NCBI GenBank assembly: GCA_902729315.2
Contig: LR746265.1
Span: forward strand, 6,516,892 to 6,580,891
Reading direction: 5' to 3'
Length of the DNA: 64,000 nt
Source: Spirodela intermedia
Lineage: Eukaryota > Streptophyta > Magnoliopsida > Alismatales > Araceae
The notes below the pieces were generated by a model. The model made no database searches, was not told the DNA's origin, and worked only from the letters and a program-made list of their open reading frames with translations. Of the stretch, positions 26,454-38,296 are shown in pieces (position 1 is the first letter of the stretch; each line of letters starts with the position of its first letter). Made by a program: the position numbers and the translations under genes.

Positions 26454-28029
26454 ATGAACAGCGTCAGGCAGCTCCAGGCCCACGCCCTCCGCCAAGGTCT
26501 CGACCTCACTCACATCCTCGTCTCCAAGCTGCTCGAACTTCCCGACGTCGGGTACGCCCGCCGCCTGCTCGAGTCCGCCGGCGCCGCGGCGGCGTCAGTG
26601 TTCCTCTACAACAAGATTCTCCAGGCCTGCTCCGCCAATGGGCTCCACCTACAGGGCGTCGCCCTCTACGCCGCCATGTGTCGACGTGCGCGCGCCCCAA
26701 ATCCCCACTCTTTCACCTTCCTGTTCGCCGCCTGCGCCGCCGTTCCGGCGCCCGCCGCTGGGCGAGCTGCGCACGCGCAGCTGGTCAAGCTCGGCCTCCC
26801 GATGGACGCGTACGTCTCCACTTCCTTGCTTGATATGTACGCCAAATCGGGCCTTCTACCGCAAGCGCGGCAGGTGTTCGACGGAATGCCGCACAGGGAC
26901 ACCCCCGCGTGGAATTCCATCATCGGCGGCCACGCGAAGGCCGGGGAGCTGGCGGCAGCGAGGGCGCTGTTCGAGGCCATGCCGATGAGAAATGTTGTCT
27001 CCTGGACGTCGATGGTTTCTGGGTACGCGCAGAACTGCCAGTACGAGGAGGCCGTCGCCATTTTCACCAGGATGTGGGCGGAGGGCGAGGCGAAGCCCAA
27101 CGAGGTGACGGTCGCCAGCGTGCTCCCCGCCTGTGCTAACCTCTGCGCCCTGGAGCTGGGGAAGAAGGTGGAGCTCTACGCCATGGAGAACGGCTTCACG
27201 AAGAACCTCTTCGTGAGCAACGCCCTGCTGGAGATGTACGCCAAGTGCGGCAGCATCGAGCGCGCGAGGGAGCTGTTCGAGGAAATGGGCGAGAGGAGGA
27301 ACCTCTGCTCCTGGAACTCCATGATCATGGGCCTCGCCGTCCATGGCGGATGGAACCAGGCGCTCGAGCTGTTCCACAAGATGAGGGTCAGTCGATCAAA
27401 GTTGAGTTTTTTCTCCTCGCTCAATCCATGAAACCAACCACCGTGAAAATCTGCAGGCGAAGGGGGTCGTCCCGGATGACATCACATTCGTCGGGGTTCT
27501 TCAGGCCTGCACCCACGGAGGGCTGGTGGACCAAGGCCGGCGTTTCTTCGGGTCAATGGTTGACTTCTCCCTCTCTCCCAAGCTGCAGCACTACGGCTGC
27601 ATGGTTGACCTCCTTGGCCGCGCCGGGCTTCTCCAGGAAGCCTACTCTCTGGTCCAGAGCATGCCGATGAGCCCGGATTCAGTGATATGGGGGGCCTTGC
27701 TGGGGGCCTGCAGCTTTCACGGCGAGGTGGAGCTGGCAGAGACGGCGGCGGGATTCCTCTTCGAACTCGAACCATGGAACCCAGGAAACTACGTGATCCT
27801 CTCCAACATATACGCTTCTTCGGGGCGGTGGGAGGGTGTGGCCAGGGCGTGGAGGAAGATGAAGCTGGTGCAGCGCAAGAAGGCCGCAGGGTGCAGCTCC
27901 ATTGAGATCGACGGTGGCCTGCACAAGTTTCTAGTGGGGGACAAGTCTCATCCCATGTCCCATCAGATCTACGCCGTCGTTGACTTATTGCTAGCCCATA
28001 TGACGTCAGTACCTCATCCGCCTTTGTAA
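26454..28029 (+). CDS. E-class pentatricopeptide repeat (PPR) protein
   Basis: PLS-class PPR proteins bind organellar RNA sequence-specifically and, with E domains, usually act in C-to-U editing. Exons are 26454-27386 and 27457-28029 (70 bp intron, GT-AG, phase 0), giving 501 residues. Repeated PPR units are visible: VSTSLLDMYAKSGLLPQARQ, RDTPAWNSIIGGHAKAGELA, NVVSWTSMVSGYAQN, FVSNALLEMYAKCGSIERAR and LCSWNSMIMGLAVHGGWNQA. The end carries E-type signals (GALLGACSFHGEVELAE, NPGNYVILSNIYASSGRWE, KKAAGCSSIEIDGGLHKFLV). There is no DYW deaminase domain, so a separate deaminase partner would be needed. It resembles Arabidopsis At5g08510. The N-terminus is short and lacks a clear transit peptide, so targeting is uncertain. 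The coding sequence is strongly GC-rich. Confidence 0.92.
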
Positions 28030-28309
28030 TCTTGGACGAAGGTCAACCGAGAGATAGCTGCTTAGTGTGATATCAGCAGTCAATGACAGAATTCAACCAG
28101 AGAAGTACGCATCTTGAGAAAGTCCTTAGAGAACATGAATAAGTAGTTATAGCAGAGGATGATGGAGCGTCTGTGGAGGGAGGGTTCACTGTACAATTAC
28201 CAAGTAAAGAACTGTATCTATGTACATAAATGTTTTCTCTCTCTTCTTCTTCATCCTTTTTCCTGCTTCAAGAGCCAGAGAAGAGGGGGGGTGGGGGGGT
28301 GGGGGTTGG

Positions 28310-31300
28310 CTAGAAGAGGGGGCAGCCGTCAACGGTGACGCCCTTGGCGGTGGGGCAGGAGGCCACAGGGCAGGCCTCGCGGTTGCCCCACCAGTCCAGC
28401 GCGACGCCCTGTGAGCCCAAGCAGAAGAAGAGCAGGACGCCCATGAAGGCCAAACCGGCGTCGAGGGCGCCGGAGAGGAGGTAGTTGTGCCGGCGCCACC
28501 AGTCTGGCTTGTACCTGTAGACGACGAACCCGGAGAGGAAGCCGACGATGATCCAGGTGGTGTAGTTCACCGCGGTGGCCGGTGGCATCATCCCGGTGGC
28601 GCCGATGAGGATGGGCATGTTTACCAGGCGTAGCCACTTCTGCTCCGGGAAGATCCTGTGGGCGGCGTAGACCAGCAGCGGCGCCGCCGCTCCGGCGAGG
28701 AAGAACCAGTTGATCGCCGGATAAGTGCCCATGTCTCCGAAGATCCGGCGAGGGCCGATGAGGCCCCAGATGACGGAGGCGTCGTAGAAGACTCTGTCCA
28801 TGGGGCAGGTCCAGTGGCTGTCCGCAGGCAGGAGGTTGGTGAGGCAGATGTTGGGGATGGACTCCATCAGCCACCACCCCGTGCTCAGGTACACCATCGC
28901 CGCTATCAGTGTGCCCACCATCTGCGCCATGAACATCGTCCTCGGCGGTATCTTCATGTAGTGGCCCAGCTTGAAGTCTTGCAGGAAAGTCAGCGCCTGG
29001 GTCATGCTGATGTAGCCGTACGTCTTGAAGAGGATGTTCGCCACCGGCCTCCCTGGGTACATGTACCCGATCACGTATTCCGTGATGATGTTCAACCCCG
29101 GCGCCTGCAGAAGAAAACTCCCGTCTTTACCCTCTTCTTCTTCTTTTTGTTAATGGTAGTGACGGCGGCGGAGGAGGAGGAAGGCTACCTGGTTGGTGGT
29201 GGCGGCGATGATGCCGATGGGGAGGGTGAAGAAGAAGGCGATGGCGCAGCAGAGGAGGACCCCCCACCAGGGGAGCTGCAGCTGTTCGTTGTAGTACATG
29301 CAGGCGAAGAGGGCGAGGCAGATGTTGGAGAGGAGGATGCAGACGAACCACCACTCCGGGACCTGCTTGTACCGGCTCATCAGCTTCGTGTGGATGTCCA
29401 TTTTCTGGTCCTTGAACGCCGTCCGGGTCAACCTCCATATGTCACTGCGATTCATCTTCCCATGAGAATCCATGCCATCTCCTTGGAACTGTAAGTTTAT
29501 AGGGTCAACGGGCCAGCTTACCTGCCGTGGAAGAGGAGGACGTGCATGACGGTGGCGGTGAGGGCGGCGAAGCCCACGCCGTAGGTCATGGCGAAGAAGG
29601 TGCTGAGGTGGAGGGGGCCTCTCTTCTCGTAGGCGTCGATGTCGAGGTGGAACTTGGAATCGATGATGCTGGAGATCTTGTAGCGGTCGCCGGTGGCGGT
29701 GAAGAGGCCGGAAGAGAAGAAGGGGAACTTCTTCGCGTCGTAGACGTCATTCCAGTACGAGATGGGCGTGATGACGTACATGACGAGGAAGAAGCCGACG
29801 GCGACGTTGGCGGTGGCGAACCAGGGGCTGGCCAGGGGGCTGCCCAGGTAGGAGGAGACGGTGGACCAGTCGAGGCCGATGGCGCCGATGCCCATGCCAT
29901 CCATGCCGGACCCGATCTGCTGGGCCACGATCGAGTGGGGGAAGGCGAAGCATACCCAGGAGACGGAAGTCAGCAGCTGGAGGAGGTAACCGGGGAAGAC
30001 GTAGTAGGCGAAGCTGCAGATGAACGAAATGAGGAAGAACTGGTTGCGGCTGAGCGAGCCCCTCGGCCTCCTCTCCTTCTCGTGCAGCGCCCTGCGGTAG
30101 AGCGACAGCCCAGGAAATTCATCACATACCACCACCCCAAAATTACCCAAAACAGGGGAAAGAGTTCCGGTGCAATCAGAGATGCAAGAATGATATTTTT
30201 TTTCTGTTCATAATAATCCTGATCGTAGGAAATTGGAAATTTCCGACGCAGAAAAAAAACTAATTATGATAATAAACAATCGAATAAAATTTAAAGAGGA
30301 ATAATTCACCAAAATAAACCCTTCCACCCCAATTTTGGCTACTGAGAACCGTAGTTTTAACCAAAAGACCCTAATCATGCCGTGACAGGGAGAGTGGATG
30401 TACATCGGATGCTGACGGATGAATGGAAAATATCTCAGAAAAGACAACGAAAGCTGGAAAGGTTTGAAAATCGCGTTCTCTCACCTCCTCCCAGAAATAG
30501 AACGGCGACATGACAAGACTGGAGGCAGTCTCGGGGAATGGTCCAAATCCATTGGGTGACAGCTCATCATGTGACTAAATTCATACAATGTTTAATCCAA
30601 TTTGCCAGTGCACTGCTTTATAAAGACTAATCGTTGACTTGAGGTTCACATATTTAAGATACCAACAAACATTTTCGACGGCAGAAGAAGATAAGCAGAT
30701 GACAGTGGGCAAGTGGGATGCTGACCAGTCCAACGCACTGCTTTGAAAGTGATGGTGGGTGGGTCGCATTGATCACGAGCAGGGCTGCCAGTGGGTTTTC
30801 CTTATCAGCTATTCCACCATACCATGAAGCATTTCTAGGAATTGAGGAGAAATATGGGCTAGGTTCGCTAAATCCTTCACAACTTTTCGCCTGCATTGAA
30901 CTGCTGGGCAGAAGTGAATGTATCGGTCCTCCAAGCTTCCTCCGGCGACATGGCCGGGGCATAGGAGGCCGTAGGAAAGTGACTGTGGTCCTGGGCCAGC
31001 GAGGCATGTTCCTTGTCGCGGGCCATAGAAGTCTTCACGAGGACCAAGTGGATCACTCGTTATACTACTTTTCCGGGTTCCACTGGAAATCCACGCATGT
31101 GGCGGGGACTGGTGTGGTGGGGAATCTCTCCCTTCCCTAGAAAAAGCCCTTCGTCATCATCCATCTCAACTCCGAGAAAAGAGTAATAAAGAGGTCCCTA
31201 CAGTGTGCGTTGGACCATTCCCTAAGCAGAGCCGCACATCCCAATGGCCACTATAGTTTGCATACTGCATCAGAGGGCGAGACGGTATTTTTGGATTCAT

Positions 31301-32263
31301 CATCGGGTGGGTGTGAATTTAGGGCTTGCGCTTTGCATTTTTTAATGGTGCGCAGGAAACTCGAGATCCGAGAAAGTTTCGAAACTAGAGTCACGGGATG
31401 CCGAAATAATCAAATATTCTTTTGGAGGAAGAATCTAGGGCTCTACTATCCTAATGTACGTCAGTAGTAGCCATTGATCCTTCTTTCCTATCCCAGATTC
31501 CTTGACGATGCAAGCGAGAAGGTGATAGTAAGGAAGTCGAGCGGTAGATGAGCTTACCCGAACAAAGAGACCTGGATCAGATTAGAAGGCCACCACATTT
31601 CCGCCGGTTTCACCAGGTACCGCCGGAATAGTCCCGCCCACCCGAATCCCAGCACCTATTCCGTCAGATTTACAGGCGGAATGAGACTTTATTCACTTCA
31701 AGAAGGGTAACAAAACATGGACGGGGAAAATGTAACGGAAGACGGTGGGCCGGCGTCGGAGAATTCTAGCCGCGTACCTGTGTTGTGAGGACGACGAGGA
31801 AGGAGACGAAGAATGTGAGCTCCTTTTGGTAGTAGATCTTAACGGCGGTGACGATGTGCATGGCGTAGACGCTTCCCGCTCCGGAGTTGGCGAAGATGGT
31901 GATGAGCACGTGCTCCTTCACATTGAAGGGCCCCGGATTGAGGGTGAACTCCCACCGACTCCCTTTTAGGAAGACCTTCCTCGTGATGGTCCTGGCCATG
32001 AGGTGGCCCAACGGCACCACCGCGATCTGCGCGGAGATGGAGGAGATCGAGAGCGGCTCCTTGCGGTACCAGAAGAACTGGTTGACGAAGGAGAGGACCA
32101 CACAGGAGAGGGTCCCCAGCACCCACATCCGAAATGTGAGCACCGGGAGGGTGGTATCGTCCGTCGTCGGCACCGTCATCGCCACCTGCTGCACCGGCGA
32201 GTTCTCCTCCGCCGCCGCCCCCCCACCGGGGAAGGCCTCCAACTCCTCCACCCTCGGTGCCAT
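28310..32263 (-). CDS. OPT: Oligopeptide transporter, OPT1/OPT5-like (left twin)
   Basis: This is a plasma-membrane proton-coupled transporter of small peptides or metal chelates; the substrate cannot be told from sequence. Minus-strand exons are 32263-31778, 31655-31558, 30091-29522, 29444-29189 and 29104-28310, giving 734 residues with many membrane segments. Both OPT signatures are present: [12 protein letters not shown] (N109) and KIPPR (521-525). The C-terminus has the usual Cys pattern ([17 protein letters not shown]). It is divergent from, and paralogous to, the transporter starting at 33404: exons 2, 3 and 4 have identical lengths (98, 570, 256 bp). It lacks the last intron of its twin, so exon 5 (795 bp) equals the twin's exons 5 plus 6. 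Intron 2 is long (1.47 kb). Confidence 0.92.
30092..31557 (-). other. Long intron 2 of the left OPT gene
   Basis: 1466 bp between the exons ending at 31558 and starting at 30091. It contains a 140-codon open frame on the plus strand (30718-31140, partly overlapped by a minus frame) with no family I recognise. The rest is AT-rich at the left and of mixed composition at the right. An old insertion is possible but no ends were identified. Confidence 0.5.
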
Positions 32264-33403
32264 CCCTTCCTCCTCGACCAGCACGCCCACCGCAGGACGA
32301 GGAGGAAGGAAGAGAGAGAGAGAGAGAGAGAAGGTGAGAAGCCCCCGCCCTCGATCTGCGTCTAGAGAGAGAAAGAGAGATATATTAGAGCGGGGGGATG
32401 GGGAGGGGTGAGGACCTATAAATAGGCCTGGCCGTTGGAGAGAAGCGTAACCGCAGGAAGACTGTTCCAGCCCCGATTCCGCCAGCCCATAAAGAAACCC
32501 GATCCCACGTTCTGATGTTCCTCTCCAGTTCACAAAACCACATTAACCTGCTCCCCTACCACGGGTAGGAGGACACGTGTCGGAATCCTGACACAGAAAC
32601 CGTTTTTTATAAGAAAAAAAAGGAAGGACCCACCCCCAATTTCTCTCTTAAACGTCGCCGTCAGTTAGAGAGAGAGAGAGAACTGTTGTGCGCAGTAAAT
32701 TACAGCGGCGCCGCCGTCGGCGGGGAGCCCGTGGGAGGCTATAAATAGAAAGCCTTCAATTTAACGGAAATTAAATGGGAAAATAAAAGCTGCTGACTCG
32801 TGGGGTGTGTGGATCTGATGGGCCGACTCTTAGTGAGCTGAACTATGGGCCAGAAAAGAGATTTCGATAAATGGACAAGGGAAGGGAATTTATATTTGAG
32901 TCGGCCCGAATAAATTCATAACGGGCCCAATTTTTATTTGGCTTCTGGATTCGGACCTCGATTTCTCAAGGTCCACCAGCCCATTCGGTGCTCTAATATG
33001 GGCCGGATTCCTGTTCGGGACTTCAAAACGGGCCCAGTTATTCACCGCCTCATATCAGACAGTAGAGCACTGTATTAAATTAAAACCATAATATTAAATA
33101 TAGTTTTCCTAAGACTTACGGTAAATTAAATAAATGTAATAGGAAATTACGCCTCCGGGGGTCCGGCTCTTCGATGCACTGGCAGGCTGATCACGTGTCA
33201 GCGGGGGGCGTGGGCCCCAGTTCAAGAATATGAGGAATGATTGGGAGCCTCGTCGACAGCTCAGCAAGGAATCCTAATGCCTCTCGCTTTCTCAGACGAA
33301 TGCGTCCTAAAATGTGGGAAGATTCAGTGCCATCATCTACCCACAGACAGTCATCTACCCTCTCCAAGAGAGAGAAAGAGAGAGAAAGAGAGCGAGAGGA
33401 GAG
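32264..33403. promoter_or_regulatory. Shared divergent promoter region of the OPT pair
   Basis: 1.14 kb separate the two OPT start codons. A GA/CT microsatellite (32312-32332) lies in the left gene's leader. Plus-strand TATAAATAG boxes occur at about 32418 and 32740. Several GGGCC/GGCCC motifs lie between 32820 and 33040. A purine-rich GA tract (33366-33400) ends just before the right start codon, which is followed by a run of ten G. Regulatory use is inferred. Confidence 0.55.
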
Positions 33404-36400
33404 ATGGGGGGGGGGATCGCCCGAGAAGACGACCGGATTGAAGATCCGCTGCTTTCCGAGGCGGGGAGGTCGTCGGAGCAACAGCAGGCAGTGGCGGAGG
33501 AGGAGAACTCACCGATAGAGCAGGTGGCGCTGACCGTGCCGGCGACGGACGACCCGGCGCTGCCGGTGCTGACTTTCCGAATGTGGGTGCTGGGGACCCT
33601 CTCCTGCGTTGTCCTCTCCTTCCTGAACCAGTTCTTCTGGTACCGGAAGGAACCCCTCACCATCACCTCCATATCCGCCCAGATTGCCGTCGTGCCGCTG
33701 GGCCGCCTGATGGCGGCGGCGCTGCCATCACGGGCCTTCCTCGCCGGCACCCGCTGGGAATTCTCCCTGAATCCCGGGCCCTTCAACGTGAAGGAGCACG
33801 TCCTCATCACCATCTTCGCCAACTCCGGCGCCGGCAGCGTCTACGCCATCCACGTCGTCACCGCCATTAAAGTCTTCTACAAGAAGCACATCACCTTCTT
33901 CGTCTCCTTCCTCGTGGTCTTCACCACTCAGGTGCCTCCCCTCTTCTTCTCCTTCTGTTCTTCTCCTCCCCCGCCGCTCCGCCGCCGGCTGAGCCGTGCT
34001 TGAGATCTCAGGTGCTCGGATTCGGGTGGGCCGGAATATTCCGGCGGTATCTCGTCGAGCCGGCGGCGATGTGGTGGCCTTACAACCTCGTGCAGGTCTC
34101 CCTCTTCCGGTATATCTCTCTCCCTCTCTTTCTCTACCTTTCGGTCTACCGACCACTCTTCGCAAGGGTCCTGTTCCTCCACGTACCCCACATTACCGTC
34201 CACGTTGCCAGCCTGCGCGTCGACGAGGGGTAGTTGACCGCGACATTAACCGCCTAGGGACTTTATAGTAACTTTACACGGAAATAATACATGATGGATG
34301 TACACGTAAATAGAATCCTTTAGAGGGTAAATTGTTAAGTTAAGGTTTATTATTGGGCCCCAATTTGAGTAGTTCCCGCCTGGTTGCAGAGCTCTGCATG
34401 AGGAAGAAGAAAGGTCGAAGGGGAGCATGACGAGGAACCAGTTCTTTCTGGTCGCCTTCGTCTGCAGCTTCGCCTACTACGTTTTCCCCGGGTACCTCTT
34501 CCAGATGCTGACCTCGCTCTCCTGGATCTGCTGGTTTTTTCCCCGCTCCGTTCTCGGGCAGCAGATTGGATCGGGGCTCTACGGGCTCGGGGTTGGCGCC
34601 GTAGGGCTCGATTGGGCCACCATCTCTGCCTACCTCGGGAGCCCGCTGGCCAGCCCCTGGTTCGCGACGGCTAATGTTGCCGCCGGCTTCTTCGTCGTGA
34701 TGTACGTCATTACGCCGGCGGCCTACTGGCTGAACGTCTACAAGGCGAAGAGTTTCCCCATATTCTCGGATGGGCTGTTCACCTCCTCCGGCCAGCCTTA
34801 CAATGTCTCCAGCATCATCAATGACAACTTCCATCTCGATCTCGAGGCTTACGAGAAGGAGGGGCCCCTTTATTTGAGCACCTTTTTTGCGATGACTTAC
34901 GGAGTTGGGTTCGCGTCCCTGACGGCCACTCTCGCCCACGTCCTCCTCTTCCACGGAAGGTGAGGGATTCGATGACATTGCTTATTCTCGAGTTTGAACG
35001 AAACTTTCGGCTACGACCAATGCCCCCCGTGGAAGAAAAAAATACTAGCATTGCTTCCATTTTAGGGACGGTTTTTCAGGAATGAGCCGTGTGATCGAAA
35101 TGTGTCCACGACATTGACTAAGATTCTTCAAATTCTTCTTTATAATTCATCTGCCTAATCCTTATTTCATTCGAGCTTGGAAATTCATGGGAAACTTTCT
35201 CTTTTATGACGATTTTAAAGAAATGATCTGCGTCATTGAATCAGTATCCTTTCAATCCATATTTCTGTTCATCATTTACATGCTGGTTCCGTCCATACTC
35301 GGATATTCATCGGCAAATCTACACCTCTTAGATGAATTATATAACAGGAATTTGAAAATTACTATTAATCTACCAAAGTATAGTTCGTTGCCGTAGCTCA
35401 TTCGTTCAAAATCGTCACAAACATGAAAAAAATTCCCATGAATGTCCAGGTTTTAATGGCTCCATCACGCGTTGGATGAATTATAATTAGGAATTTGAAA
35501 ATTACTATTAATCTCACAAATATACTTTAGTGCCACTGTTCATTCCTGCAGAATCATCACGAAAATGAAAAAAAATTCCCATGAATGTCTAAGTTCGAAC
35601 GGCTCCATCGAGCACCATATGAATTATAATTAGGAATTTGGAAATTAATATTAATCTCACAAAAAAAAATTAGTGCCACAGCTCATTTCTGCAAAATCAT
35701 TACGAAAAGCAAAACAATGCCACTAATCTCACATATGTGATCGTGAATATGCACAGAGAAGTATATCTGCTGAGCAAGTCTGCCTTCAAAGAGAATAAGA
35801 TGAACGTCCACACGAGGCTCATGAGCATATACCAGCAAGTTCCTGAATGGTGGTTCATCTGCATTCTTCTGGCTAATATTGCTCTTACAGTATTTGCATG
35901 TGAGTACTACAACGAGCAACTCCAATTGCCATGGTGGGGCGTCCTGCTGGCATGTGCTCTCGCCTTCTTCTTCACTCTACCCATTGGAATCATCACAGCC
36001 ACCACAAACCAGGTAAATCACCAGATTATTGCTGAGAGACATTTTAATCTAGGTTCTGCAACATTATGTGACCCAATGCATGCTTTGTAGACACCAGGCT
36101 TGAATATCATCACCGAGTATATTATGGGGTATCTATATCCAGGGCGTCCAGTGGCTAACATGTGTTTTAAGGTGTATGGATACATAAGTATGACACAGGC
36201 GTTGACATTCCTTCAAGATTTCAAACTCGGCCATTATATGAAGATCCCTCCGAGAACAATGTTCATGGCACAGGTTGGTTTGATCTTTAATTGATTGGTT
36301 TCTTCATTCAAAAGAGGAGTTATTTATTTCCATTACCCGCATAAAAATAGCGATGACCAGTATGTGAGCACAACCACCTAGAGGGTTCAGCTCACTTGCA

Positions 36401-37798
36401 GGCCTTTGACCTTCATTTTATACTACATCATACCATTTGTAAGTCATAACAGCCGAAAAATATGAAAGGATGGCTAAGATTTGGCTTTTATCAGAACATT
36501 TTTTCTCATCACTCGGAGTCAACGCTCAGCATCATTATGAAAGCATATGAATCTTATAATCCTGGCAAGCGTGATTCCTCCCTGAACTGAACACATTTGT
36601 AATTCAGGAACCAGAGTGGAGACCAACAAAGCCTATGGATCTGATCAGCAGAATGTTAAATCAGAATTGAGCCATTTCATGTCACAGAGTGCTCAATCTC
36701 ACATGTTATGGTCATCAGGAGTCTGGCTTATTGGGTCATTAGATCACAAGCACACAAGCACCCAAAAACTGCAGCTCAAATACGCTGGCTTATCATGGGG
36801 CATAATCTGCAACCTTACATAGTCTGGGTTTTAATAAATTGAGCTTATTGGGCCCATGATCCATATGCATACCAAAAACACCAGCTTAAATACCATGTCT
36901 TTTCATGCCGGATAACTTTCAATCTTACATATTATTGTTATAAGAAATCATGGTTCAATATGATGCATTTTCATGCTGCGTAATGTTCAATCTTACAGTC
37001 ACTGTTTAAGAAATCATGCTTATTTGGGTAATTGATCAGATAAACTCACCAAAAACCGGAGCATTAATTCGACTCCTTCCATATTGCATAATGCTCTATC
37101 AGACAAAAATCTCGTTATTAGAAATCATGCTTAGTAATCATTTTACCTCTGCCAATGACCCTGGAATGATAATCATCTGCCAGGTAGTTGGAACCCTCAT
37201 TGCCGCTATGGTGTACCTGGGGACTGCATGGTGGCTCATGGAATCCATTCCCGACATCTGCGACACAGCATTGCTGGCCTCGGACAGTCCGTGGACCTGC
37301 CCATCTGACCACGTATTCTATGACGCATCAGTCATATGGGGCCTCATTGGGCCCCGCAGGATATTCGGAGATCTGGGCACCTATTCAGCCATCAACTGGT
37401 ACTTCCTCGCCGGAGCAATCGCCCCACTCCTCGTCTGGTTAGCCCACCGGGGCTTCCCGCAGAAGGAGTGGATCCGGCTCATCAACATGCCGGTGCTCAT
37501 CGGCGCCACCGGGGGCATGCTGCCGGCCACCGCCGTCAACTACACCACCTGGCTCCTCGCCGGATTTCTCTCCGGCTTCGTGGTCTACAGGTACCGCCGC
37601 GAGTGGTGGCGCCGCCACAACTACGTCCTCTCCGGCGCCCTGGACGCCGGGCTGGCTTTCATGGCGGTGCTGCTTTATCTCTGCCTGGGTCTGGAGAATA
37701 TCAGCCTCAGCTGGTGGGGGAACGACTTAGATGGATGCTCTCTGGCCTCCTGCCCCACCGCTAGAGGCGTGGTTGCAGAGGGCTGCCCGATTTCGTGA
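33404..37798 (+). CDS. OPT: Oligopeptide transporter, OPT1/OPT5-like (right twin)
   Basis: Same family and likely role as its neighbour. Exons are 33404-33931, 34012-34109, 34390-34959, 35757-36012, 36091-36273 and 37184-37798, giving 749 residues. The signatures are [12 protein letters not shown] (N123) and KIPPR (535-539). The C-terminal part is [20 protein letters not shown] and then a final Cys. The ATG at 33404 opens a run of ten G, so the second to fourth codons are all GGG. This homopolymer is prone to slippage or sequencing error, and the exact N-terminus deserves care. Relative to the left twin the first exon is 14 codons longer, and an extra 910 bp intron (36274-37183) splits the segment after [11 protein letters not shown]. 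Intron 3 contains a three-copy repeat. Confidence 0.92.
35331..35720. repeat. Three-copy tandem repeat in OPT intron 3, ~144 bp unit
   Basis: Copies start at about 35331, 35475 and 35618 with ATGAATTATA followed by AGGAATTTG. Each continues through ATTAATCT and a CTCATT-type segment to an AATCxTxACGAAA-type segment. The third copy is truncated shortly before the exon 4 acceptor (35756). The copies are clearly diverged. Confidence 0.88.
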
Positions 37799-38082
37799 TA
37801 ATACGCACAACCATATGCCAAATATGGAAGTTTCAGGAAAGATGAAGCATCGAAAGCCTGAAGAAACCTGCATGTCGCACTGTCTTATGCCTCAAACGGG
37901 TAAGCAAGGAGATTTAGAAAATCCATCCAATATTTGCAAAAATGTTGTTCATTTATTCTGCTGGACAAGTATTGTCCATGAACTGGATGTCTGTAAAAAA
38001 TGCTGTATATTTAATTTAATGCTTGCTCAAATGGATGTTCTACACGTCCGAGATTATAAAAATGTGTTCTTTACCGGAGGTT

Positions 38083-38117
<35 letters not shown>

Positions 38118-38296
38118 AGTTGACTTACTACTTTGAGCTGTCAATGAGCGTAAAGAAGGAAGGTTGACGATTCCCAGCGAGAGGTGTTCATTGAAGGGAA
38201 GTTGTGGATGGAGTCACTCGAACCAGAAAGGTTCAAGAAGATCTCTCTCTCTCTCTCTCTCTCGGTCTCGTTCACCATGGTGGCGCCGGAGGAGAG
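37799..38296. other. Intergenic between OPT and the ATP synthase delta-like gene
   Basis: Contains the OPT 3' UTR and the 3' side of the delta-like gene. It holds two CT microsatellites (38094-38115 and 38242-38263). I looked here for a missing C-terminal exon of the delta-like gene and saw none. Confidence 0.6.
38094..38115. repeat. (CT)n microsatellite
   Basis: A perfect CT run downstream of the right OPT gene. A second run lies at 38242-38263. Confidence 0.93.

Noticed and set aside
30718-31140. 140-codon plus-strand frame within the OPT intron
   Set aside because: It sits in an intron on the opposite strand with no family match, and a similarly long frame overlaps it on the other strand.
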